Of a stretch of DNA of 64,000 nucleotides, positions 17,635 through 24,346 are shown one piece after another. The DNA lies in contig NZ_RZNJ01000002.1 of NCBI RefSeq assembly GCF_003994485.1, forward strand, positions 247,255 through 311,254, in the 5' to 3' direction. The notes under the pieces were generated by a model that did not search any database, was not told the DNA's origin, and saw only the letters and a program-made list of their open reading frames with translations. Every line of letters starts with the position of its first letter. Position 1 is the stretch's first letter. Made by a program: the position numbers and the translations under genes. This DNA is from Arsenicitalea aurantiaca. Its GTDB lineage: Bacteria; Pseudomonadota; Alphaproteobacteria; Rhizobiales; Devosiaceae.

Positions 17635-18542
17635 TGATCGAGGAGGCAATCAGCGAGGCCTGCGCCACGGTGGGCATCCTGCCACCCAAAGGGCGCGCCT
17701 ACGGCAAGTGGATGCAGACTGACACGCTGGCCGGGAAGAAGGGCAAGGGCGACGGCCGCGTCATAATCAACGATGCGCACGTGACCGCCTTTAACTGGCA
17801 GACTGGCGAGACGGCAACGGTCGGCCTGCGGAATGGCTTGAGCCGGAGCGAGCGGAAGGACATTTCGCACCAGATAACGAGACAGCGCGAGGAGCAGGCC
17901 GCCAAGGCCGCGAAGGCAGCCCGCATCGCGGCTGAACTTGTGCGATCGGCCAAACCTGGGGCTCACCCATATTTGCGCGCGAAGGGCTTTCCGGACGAAC
18001 GCGCGCTGGTGCTGGACGCAGAGAGAATCCGCCGGATCGGGGGCGCCTATCTAGTCCCGGAGAGCGCGAAGTCGGCCATCATCATGCCGGCCCGCCGCGG
18101 CGCCGTCCTGACGAGCGTGCAACTGATCTGGGAGAACGGAGACAAGAAGTTCCTCGCCGGGGGAGAGATTGGCGGCGCAAGCCACCGTATCGCCCGAGGG
18201 GTCGACACATGGCTCTGCGAGGGCCTCGCGACCGGCCTGTCCCTTCGGCTGGCTCTACGCGGCCTCGGGCGCTCCGATACGATCCTCTGCTGCTTCTCCG
18301 CGTCCAATGTGCCCGTCGTCTGCCAATCCGTTGAAGGCCGCTGCTTCATCGCATCCGACCACGACAAACCACTCGAGCAGTTCGGCGGGAAAGGCGCCGG
18401 AGAGCACTACGCGCTTCTCGCCCGGAGGCCGTTCCTCATGCCGCCCGAGATCGGCGACGACCTCAATGACCTGCACATGGGCAAGGGCATTTTTGCGGTG
18501 CAGCGGCTCGTTACCGACATGATGAGGGGTGCGCCGCGATGA
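17631..18542 (+). CDS. TOPRIM domain (DnaG-type) protein
   Basis: 303 residues. The C-terminal half holds a TOPRIM fold: the catalytic Glu in 'WLCEGLATGLSL' and the DxD pair in 'CFIASDHDKP'. The central part ('AHPYLRAKGF', 'IIMPARRGAVLTSVQLIWENGDKKFLAGG') is the region found before TOPRIM in phage and plasmid primase-like proteins. No zinc finger is evident at the N-terminus. It overlaps the helicase stop (ATGA) and is followed within 33 bases by a Prim-Pol gene, so two unrelated primase-type folds sit side by side. Confidence 0.88.
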   Translation: MMIEEAISEACATVGILPPKGRAYGKWMQTDTLAGKKGKGDGRVIINDAHVTAFNWQTGETATVGLRNGLSRSERKDISHQITRQREEQAAKAAKAARIAAELVRSAKPGAHPYLRAKGFPDERALVLDAERIRRIGGAYLVPESAKSAIIMPARRGAVLTSVQLIWENGDKKFLAGGEIGGASHRIARGVDTWLCEGLATGLSLRLALRGLGRSDTILCCFSASNVPVVCQSVEGRCFIASDHDKPLEQFGGKGAGEHYALLARRPFLMPPEIGDDLNDLHMGKGIFAVQRLVTDMMRGAPR

Positions 18543-18575
18543 AGGGAACGCGCCCACTGACCAGAGGAGCGATCT

Positions 18576-19562
18576 ATGCGCTCTGGTCTCTTTGAGCATT
18601 GGCAGGCCGAGTACGCGGCCCATGACATCGCGACCTTTCCTGTCGGCGACAACAAGATGCCGGCGGTCCGCGGCTACCTCAAGGTCGGCCCGAAGACTAG
18701 CAGCCAGCTCGCGCTCAGGTTCGGCGACGCGAGCAACATCGGGCTCGCCTGCAAGCGGAACAAGATCACCGTCCTGGACATCGACACGCCCGACGAGAGG
18801 GTGCTGGCCGACGCCCTGGTGGAGCACGGGTCCACACCCTTCGTCGTCCGAACCGGCTCAGGAAACTTCCAGGCCTGGTATCGGCACAACGGGGAAGGGC
18901 GGAAGGTTCGTCCGAACCCTCGCAAGCCGATCGATATCCTCGGTGACGGGTACGTCGTGGCTCCGCCCTCGCTGGGCAGCAGGGGAACGCCCTATCGCAT
19001 CATCCAGGGCGGGCTCGACGACCTCGACCGGCTGCCGACCATGCAGAGTGCGAATGCTGCCGCTGATCCCAAGCCTGCCCTTCGCGAAGGCGACGGTCGG
19101 AACCCAGCTCTGTTCAACCGCTGTCTGGAGTTCGCTCGCTTCAGCCCCGGCATCGAAGCGTTGATGGAGAAGGCGATGGCCTACAACGAATCTCATTTCC
19201 TCGAGCCCATGCCGGAAGCTGAGGTGCTGAAGGTTGTTGCGTCCGCTTGGGAGTACGAGGTCACCGGCCAGAACTGGAAAGGACGAGGCGCCCGCGTCGT
19301 GATCGAGCACGACACCATAGACGAACTGGCGGCTGAGGACCCGCGAGCGTTCGCCTTGCTCAGCCTGCTGATGCGCCACCACTGGGGTAGAGAGTTCGTC
19401 CTAGCGAAAGCATACGCCGCAAAACTGAACTGGGCTCCTAACACATTCAAGGCAGCGCGGGACGTTCTCGTCGAGAAGGGGATGCTGGTGTGCGTCCATA
19501 GCGGCGGTCGAGGCCCGAAAGACCCGCCCATTTACGCGCTCACCAAAGGGGTCAAAAAATGA
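18576..19562 (+). CDS. bifunctional primase/polymerase (Prim-Pol, AEP superfamily)
   Basis: 328 residues. Residues about 10-170 are an archaeo-eukaryotic primase fold: motif I LDID (D68, D70) and motif III near 'PIDILGDGYVVAPPS' (D120). Motif II, normally a Gly-rich turn with a His, reads 'TGSGNFQAWY' here, with Gln in the expected His place. The C-terminal part (about 180-330) looks like a PriCT-type helical domain and ends in a winged-helix-like segment. Likely synthesises primers or initiates replication at a phage origin. Confidence 0.9.
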   Translation: MRSGLFEHWQAEYAAHDIATFPVGDNKMPAVRGYLKVGPKTSSQLALRFGDASNIGLACKRNKITVLDIDTPDERVLADALVEHGSTPFVVRTGSGNFQAWYRHNGEGRKVRPNPRKPIDILGDGYVVAPPSLGSRGTPYRIIQGGLDDLDRLPTMQSANAAADPKPALREGDGRNPALFNRCLEFARFSPGIEALMEKAMAYNESHFLEPMPEAEVLKVVASAWEYEVTGQNWKGRGARVVIEHDTIDELAAEDPRAFALLSLLMRHHWGREFVLAKAYAAKLNWAPNTFKAARDVLVEKGMLVCVHSGGRGPKDPPIYALTKGVKK

Positions 19563-19719
19563 TCCCAATAAGAAACAAACACCTTCCCCTTCTATCTCCT
19601 CCTTCAATCCTTCCTTCTCGGCGGGCCGATTTTCGCCGGCCGCCAGCAGCGTCGCCTGCCATGGCCGCGCCGACAAACCCGTATGCATCCACCTCAGCTC
19701 CAGAAAGGAAACGCTGAAC
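19563..19719. other. non-coding gap with pyrimidine-rich tract after the Prim-Pol gene
   Basis: The stretch 19570-19620 is almost all C and T on the plus strand, a strong strand bias found nowhere else in the early region. A GC-rich dyad around GGGCCGATTTTCGCCGGCC follows. No coding frame is convincing. Lying directly after replication genes, it could be part of an origin or a transcript end. Confidence 0.4.
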
Positions 19720-20274
19720 ATGGGCACGCCTCAACGCATGAACCCGGATGACGACATGGCAAACCGAGCCGGCTTCGGTCAGCCCTCGTCGATCGGGATG
19801 AAGTCAACGGCACCGCAGAGCAAGAAGCCGAGGACGGTGATCGTTCTGATGGTCGCATTCAAATACGACCTCGAGCACTGCCCGCGGGAGTCGCTGGCCA
19901 TCGGAAAATCGCTCTGGGGTTACCCGCTCAAGGCGGCGATGCACTCGAAGCGCCAGATCGCCTACGTCGTGCAGACCGACCTCACCGCTGCCCAGATCAT
20001 GGACCGGGCGCGCTCGGCCTTGTCGGCCGGGTGCGTTGAGCAGGCATGGGCGTTTACGCCGGGCGCCGACATCGCCTCGAACCTGCCGCTCGACGCACTG
20101 GTGGATAAGGTGGCCGAGGCTTGGATCAGCGTCCGGCGCTTCAACTCACGGCTCAAGCGGCGGATCCCGCCCGAGACCTTCGTCACGGTCACGCCCATGG
20201 AAAACGCCAAGGGGGAGATCATGACGCGCATCCTCGACGAGCATCCTCTTCAACATCGGGCGGGCCGCGTATGA
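19720..20274 (+). CDS. hypothetical protein of the late-early region
   Basis: 184 residues, family not recognised. A globular core spans about 38-165 ('RTVIVLMVAFKYDLEHCPRE', 'DLTAAQIMDRARSAL', 'VSVRRFNSRLKRRIPPETF'). The ATG at 19720 is preceded by AAAGGA; a later ATG is possible. The final ATGA overlaps the DUF6456-like gene, implying coupled expression. Confidence 0.7.
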   Translation: MGTPQRMNPDDDMANRAGFGQPSSIGMKSTAPQSKKPRTVIVLMVAFKYDLEHCPRESLAIGKSLWGYPLKAAMHSKRQIAYVVQTDLTAAQIMDRARSALSAGCVEQAWAFTPGADIASNLPLDALVDKVAEAWISVRRFNSRLKRRIPPETFVTVTPMENAKGEIMTRILDEHPLQHRAGRV

Positions 20275-21272
20275 AGTCACTTTCGGGTCTGGTCTTTAAG
20301 GCAGGCGCCAGGGGCGAAGCTCTTATCAGCATAACCCGCCGCGCCGATCTCGCGCGCAGCAGGATGGACGTCCAGTTCCGTCGGCAGCTCGACTATGCGA
20401 GGGCAAAAAACGCGGCATTGCGGTCTGGGCACGAGATCGCGGCCAGGGTCCACGTTGAAGTTCTGGCAGTTATTGAAACGCCCAACGTGGAGTTTGCGCG
20501 CAAGCTGCGGCGCGTTCTGGAGCGGGTCTTCGTCCAGCCGGGGAGGGCGTGTGCTTTCACCGAAGAGCAAGTGTTGGATGCCGTGTCCCGCTGCACCAGA
20601 CTCGGGCTTCGCTGTCACCGTGCAGGCCGAAGTGTCATTGAACGGCCGGTTCGGCCCAAGCCGGATTTGGAGCAGCGCTATGTGCCCGACCCTATGATGA
20701 CGCGCGCGGAACTGCTCCACCAAATCGACAGGTTTCCTCGCCGACGGCGGGCGGGTCAGGTGAAGGCCGATGTCAGCATGTCCACCCTGATTGGCGGCCT
20801 GTCACGCGTGAGAAACCGGACAGAGACCCAGACCCAGGGTGCAGCTCACTTTCGCAGAGTTGCGGAGCGGGCGCAGCTCGGGGCCGCGCGGGCGATCGAC
20901 TACGAGGCCGTGAAGGTCGATACCAGTGGATCGGGGCAGAACCTGGTGGCCGAAATCGGAGCAGACGCTCGCCAGGAGTATGCTGACGCGATTGCGAGAC
21001 TGGGCACGGGAACCGATCGCGCTGCTGTGGCCGAGCACGTCATCGTGCACGGGTTGACGATCTCCAAGGTGGGTCGGGTGCTCGGTTTCGGGGACACCGG
21101 GGCAGCGCGGGAAAAGGTGACGGCGATCGCCCTTGCCGCGGCCGACGAGCTGGCTGAGCATTTCGGCTATGTGGGAAGCCGGAAGGGGCGCGCCCGGCCC
21201 GAGAACTGGTCGGACGGGGCTCGCGCGAGCATTGTGCGGGGAGATGCTGCACCTAACCGGGCAGGCAGTTGA
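20271..21272 (+). CDS. DUF6456-like protein, possible late-gene regulator
   Basis: 333 residues, mostly helical and basic. The C-terminal half has 'AERAQLGAARAIDYEAVKVD' and 'ISKVGRVLGFGDTGAAREKV...ALAAADELAEHFG', which resembles the DUF6456 domain of alphaproteobacteria, an HTH-type fold. It is the last gene before the early terminator at 21328 and precedes the packaging genes, the spot where lambdoid phages keep antiterminator Q. A role in late transcription is an inference from position and fold. Confidence 0.75.
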   Translation: MKSLSGLVFKAGARGEALISITRRADLARSRMDVQFRRQLDYARAKNAALRSGHEIAARVHVEVLAVIETPNVEFARKLRRVLERVFVQPGRACAFTEEQVLDAVSRCTRLGLRCHRAGRSVIERPVRPKPDLEQRYVPDPMMTRAELLHQIDRFPRRRRAGQVKADVSMSTLIGGLSRVRNRTETQTQGAAHFRRVAERAQLGAARAIDYEAVKVDTSGSGQNLVAEIGADARQEYADAIARLGTGTDRAAVAEHVIVHGLTISKVGRVLGFGDTGAAREKVTAIALAAADELAEHFGYVGSRKGRARPENWSDGARASIVRGDAAPNRAGS

Positions 21273-21327
21273 CAAATCAGGCAAATGCTGCCACGAAAGG
21301 AGCATGTTGGCGTTTCGCGCCAAGACC

Positions 21328-21353
21328 AAGGCTCGCTTCGGCGGGCCTTTTCT
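21328..21353 (+). terminator. intrinsic terminator of the early operon
   Basis: AAGGCTCGC and GCGGGCCTT pair (one G-U) around a TTCG tetraloop and are followed by TTTTCTT. It lies 56 bases after the DUF6456-like gene. Any early transcript reading on into the packaging genes must pass it. Confidence 0.85.
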
Positions 21354-21362
21354 TATTCTGTG

Positions 21363-21581
21363 CTACTCGCTCGGCTTTCGATACAGGCGCTGCATGGTGT
21401 TGGCGCCACTGCTACCCTGGTAGTAGACCTTCGCGACCAGATTATCCGTCCGTCCCCTTCTGGCGAGCGGCTCTCCCAGAGCAAGTTCCGCCGCGGCTTC
21501 CGGCGACGGGCCCGAGATCGTGATCGATGGTGCGGTCTGGGTTCCTTCGGCGTCGCATTTGACCACTTTGTAGAATTTCAT
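21363..21581 (-). CDS. small hypothetical protein
   Basis: 72 residues beginning 'MKFYKVVKCDAEGTQTAPSI' and ending in a basic tail. The first half looks like a small beta-rich domain. AAGGAGCGAAG directly before the ATG at 21581 is a good ribosome site and decides the start. It faces the early operon tail to tail, with the early terminator between them. No family recognised. Confidence 0.65.
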   Translation of the reverse strand: MKFYKVVKCDAEGTQTAPSITISGPSPEAAAELALGEPLARRGRTDNLVAKVYYQGSSGANTMQRLYRKPSE

Positions 21582-22325
21582 CTTCGCTCCTTGTTGCCCC
21601 GAACATGTACCACGTCTAGCGGAGCAGCAGTAGCGCGTGGCTGAAAACCAGAAGGTCGTCCGTACGATTCCGGCAGCCGCAACCAGTTTGAGGCGTATGC
21701 GCGAGGCTTTAAGCCCAGATCGGCGGACGCGCTGTGCGGGCTCTCGGGACGCCTCAATCCTTACCATGGAACCTAGCTTCCATGATTGCATGCCGAGGTT
21801 CCAAGGTTGAGCCTCAACCCCCCCATCTGCCCCCATAGGGCATAAACAGATCGAAGCGGCGGCGTGGAAGCAGTACACGCAGCAGCCCTCGCAGAATATC
21901 TTGGCTTCCCAAGGCGGGCCTTACTCCTGTCCGTATTGGGATGATACGTGACCGCCAAGAGGCCGCAGGCCTTAACCCTCGGGGATCTCCAGCCACGACG
22001 ACCCGAGGCTGCCAATTGCCGGTTTAGCGTCCCGGCCCGCTTCGATAGCATCTCAGCGCTGATCGCAGCTTCGGTTGCTCATGTAATAGGCCACGTCATC
22101 ACCTTAAGCGTTTGATCTGTTAGCCGAAATTCGGTGTAAGTCGGGTTTTCGTCATCACCCCACACCCCCGCGTATACACGCAAACCCCGTGCAGCCCGTG
22201 CTCTCGGGGCATTCCCATATGGAGAGATGTACGAGGATACGGGAAAATCCCGGAACCACTCGAGCCACACAGTTGTGGCAAAAAATGCAGTGAGGGGGAG
22301 ACTGCTCCTCTTGGCGCTCGGACCT
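21582..22325. other. 744-base stretch without a convincing gene
   Basis: Reading frames here lack plausible protein composition and ribosome sites. It holds several small dyads, such as GGTTGAG/CTCAACC with one base between (about 21805), ATGGAA/TTCCAT (about 21766-21783) and GCCACA/TGTGGC (about 22264). It lies between the early and packaging regions, so promoters for late genes, a small RNA or packaging signals could be here; none can be shown. Confidence 0.5.
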
Positions 22326-22703
22326 TCAATCGAGCTCATCACTGAGATTGCGCGACCAGAGGAAGCCAATGATGGCGCCCTTCACCGGTCGCAGCAGGAG
22401 GAGCGGCACGAGCACAGAGAGCGGCACCATCACCATCAGGTAGGCTGCTGGACTCGATCGGCCGCTGAGCTCCATCTCGAGCATGACGAAGATCAGGACG
22501 TGCGCCACGATCATGATCATTATAAAGGGCAGAAAGAGCCCCACGTTGTATCGGGCAAGGGGTTCTCCGCAGACCTTGCACACCGCCACCTGTTCGATGA
22601 ACTTAGGATAGAGTTTGCCAGCCCCGCAGCGCGGGCATCTGCACTTAAACCCGTTCCAGATAGCACGCCCGGTGCTCGGTATCGGATATTGCTCGAGCGT
22701 CAC
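22326..22703 (-). CDS. DUF983 membrane protein
   Basis: 125 residues. The N-terminal zinc-ribbon-like CPRCGAG and CKVCGEP pairs (about residues 23-45) are followed by two transmembrane helices ('LFLPFIMIMIVAHVLIFVML' and 'YLMVMVPLSVLVPLLLL'), exactly the DUF983 layout. In alphaproteobacterial chromosomes DUF983 genes lie near cytochrome oxidase assembly genes. Here it is inside a prophage, opposite to the late genes and with its own start, so it is a likely lysogen-expressed passenger. Its function is not known. Confidence 0.88.
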   Translation of the reverse strand: MTLEQYPIPSTGRAIWNGFKCRCPRCGAGKLYPKFIEQVAVCKVCGEPLARYNVGLFLPFIMIMIVAHVLIFVMLEMELSGRSSPAAYLMVMVPLSVLVPLLLLRPVKGAIIGFLWSRNLSDELD

Positions 22704-22732
22704 ATCGTGCCTCCATCGGGTTAGAAGTCGTC

Positions 22733-22843
22733 ATGGTCATTTTGATCAACCTCAGCGTTGTCCGCAAGTTCCGAGAATGGCTGGAGGAGGTGAAGCGCCG
22801 CCTGTTCGAGGGTGACGGTGGGGCCGTGGCATCGCCTGCCTGA
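22733..22843 (+). CDS. 36-residue peptide before the HNH gene
   Basis: A short frame 'MVILINLSVVRKFREWLEEV' plus a basic, then glycine-rich tail. Its TGA overlaps the ATG of the HNH gene (TGATG), which is the main support. A weak hydrophobic start followed by an amphipathic helix is all that can be said. Confidence 0.5.
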   Translation: MVILINLSVVRKFREWLEEVKRRLFEGDGGAVASPA

Positions 22844-23625
22844 TGCCCAGCCGCCCACAAGCCCAGCGCAGGTTGTCGACGGCATCGACCCCCATCAGGC
22901 GCTCTGGCCGCAAGCTCACTACCACCGAGAGAGGGTATGGCTGGGCCTGGCAGAAACTACGCCTGCTGGTGCTGGCAGACGAGCCGCTATGCCGGATATG
23001 CCGAGAGCAGGGCAGGATCACCGCGGCCGAGGAAGTCGACCACATCGACGGCAACGCCCACAACAATGACCGAGAGAACCTGCGCCCGCTATGCCGGCCA
23101 TGCCACCTGGCGCGCACGGCGCGGGATCAGGCGTTTAGCAAGCATCAGTTCAGACCGGAGTGGCTGAAGCCCTCGACCATCCCGCTGGTGATCGTCTGCG
23201 GCGCGCCAGCCAGCGGCAAGAGCACCTGGGTCAGATCAAACTCCAAAGTTGAGGATCTGATCATCGACCTCGACGTCATCGGCTCTGGATTGTCGGGACA
23301 GACGCTTCACGGCTGGGACAAGAGCAAGTGGCTCGGTCCTGCCATCCGCGCCCGCAACGAGATGCTGGGCGACATCGGCCGGTCGACCGATCACTGGCCC
23401 CGCGCCTGGCTGATCGTCAGCGAGCCCAAGGCCGAGAACAGGCAATGGTGGTGGGACAAGGTGCAGCCCGAGCGGATCGTCGTGCTTGAGACATTGCCCG
23501 ACATCTGCATGCGCCGGGTCCGAGACGATCGCGCCCGACCACAGGAGCCGACCCGCGAGGCGATCGGCAAGTGGTGGAGCGAATACGAGCGCAGGCCCGG
23601 CGACGAGATCATCAGGGGAGAATGA
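22843..23625 (+). CDS. HNH endonuclease fused to a P-loop kinase-like domain
   Basis: 260 residues in two parts. Residues about 30-95 are an HNH nuclease with zinc-binding Cys pairs (C50/C53 and C84/C87) around 'EVDHIDGNAHNNDREN' and H88. From about 113 a P-loop NTPase begins with 'VIVCGAPASGKSTW' (GAPASGKST 120-128), 'LIIDLDVI', and a lid-like 'CMRRVRDDRARP', resembling small nucleotide or polynucleotide kinases. HNH proteins next to terminase genes help terminase cut cos ends in HK97-type phages. The kinase half could process the ends, which is inference. Confidence 0.9.
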   Translation: MPSRPQAQRRLSTASTPIRRSGRKLTTTERGYGWAWQKLRLLVLADEPLCRICREQGRITAAEEVDHIDGNAHNNDRENLRPLCRPCHLARTARDQAFSKHQFRPEWLKPSTIPLVIVCGAPASGKSTWVRSNSKVEDLIIDLDVIGSGLSGQTLHGWDKSKWLGPAIRARNEMLGDIGRSTDHWPRAWLIVSEPKAENRQWWWDKVQPERIVVLETLPDICMRRVRDDRARPQEPTREAIGKWWSEYERRPGDEIIRGE

Positions 23626-23627
23626 CA

Positions 23628-23822
23628 ATGGCATCTGACGAGATCACCATTACGCCCCCGACAATTCGGCTGACAATGAAGATGCCGCGCCTCTATGGGC
23701 TGCGCCTTCTCATCGCCTCGTGGTTCATCGCTGCTGCCGACCGCGTGGCCGGTGGCGCACTGGAAGTGGTGATGATGTCCGACGAGATGGATCCTGCGAG
23801 CGAACTGCGTGACCGCCGGTAG
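23628..23822 (+). CDS. small hypothetical protein
   Basis: 64 residues. 'TITPPTIRLTMKMPRLYGLRLLIASWFIAAADRVAGG' suggests a short beta segment and one amphipathic or membrane-near helix. The ATG at 23628 has AGGGGAG at the right distance; an ATG at 23622 overlaps the HNH stop. No family recognised; it belongs to the packaging operon. Confidence 0.6.
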   Translation: MASDEITITPPTIRLTMKMPRLYGLRLLIASWFIAAADRVAGGALEVVMMSDEMDPASELRDRR

Positions 23823-23932
23823 GTCACAGGCCCGGGGGGCGGGAAAAAGTCGAGAGCGATTGCTTTCCTGACCGGCGCCCCCAGTCAAAAAACTGCGCGT
23901 GCAAATTGTAACCCGAAGTGAGTTGATTTCCT
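23823..23932. promoter_or_regulatory. candidate cos/packaging site between HNH genes and terS
   Basis: A 110-base gap in an otherwise gap-free packaging cluster. It starts with a C-run/G-run (23831-23843) followed by GGAAAAAGT and, 30 bases on, GGCGCCCCC. Position next to HNH and P27-type small terminase, and the odd composition, suit a cos site. No overhang can be placed from sequence alone. Confidence 0.35.
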
Positions 23933-24346
23933 ATGCAGCGCGGTCCCAAGCGCCTGCCGCCCTCTGAGAAGAAGGCGAAGGGCACATTCCAGAAGAGCCG
24001 CGATGGCCATGTCGTCGAGGTCATCGAGCCCAACGCGATGCCGATGCGTCCGCAATGGCTGACGGCTGAGGGCGAAGAGGTCTGGCTCGACGATCTGGGG
24101 CGGGTGCAGGCCAATCGGCTGGTGACGGAGAAGGACAGCACCGCCTTCGGGAACTACTGCAACCTGCAGGGCATGATCATCAAGTGCTTCCGCGCTGGCG
24201 AGGCCCCGCCAATCACCGCGATGGCCGAGGTGCGCAAGCTCCAGGAGCTCTTTGGTATCGGTGGCGCCAAGACCCGGCTCCAGATCAAGGGGCTGGAAAA
24301 GGGCGGTACGGGCAACCCGTTCGCGCGGAATGGCAGCCGCAGCTAA
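23933..24346 (+). CDS. terS: phage terminase small subunit, P27 family
   Basis: 137 residues. The start 'MQRGPKRLPPSEKKAKG' followed by 'PMRPQWLTAEGEEVWLDDL' and 'TEKDSTAFGNYCNLQGM' is the P27 small-terminase pattern, and the C-terminal 'ELFGI...ARNGSRS' is usual. Small terminases recognise the packaging site and recruit the large subunit. The last 16 bases overlap the large subunit gene. Confidence 0.9.
   Translation: MQRGPKRLPPSEKKAKGTFQKSRDGHVVEVIEPNAMPMRPQWLTAEGEEVWLDDLGRVQANRLVTEKDSTAFGNYCNLQGMIIKCFRAGEAPPITAMAEVRKLQELFGIGGAKTRLQIKGLEKGGTGNPFARNGSRS

Noticed and set aside
21305-21424. Short plus-strand frame starting after AAAGGAGC
   Set aside because: The early terminator hairpin lies inside it, and the peptide composition is not protein-like after the hairpin. 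The ribosome-site spacing is also too short.
22079-22369. Minus-strand frame of 96 codons next to DUF983
   Set aside because: It overlaps the end of the DUF983 gene, has no ribosome site and reads through small dyads. I treat the region as non-coding.
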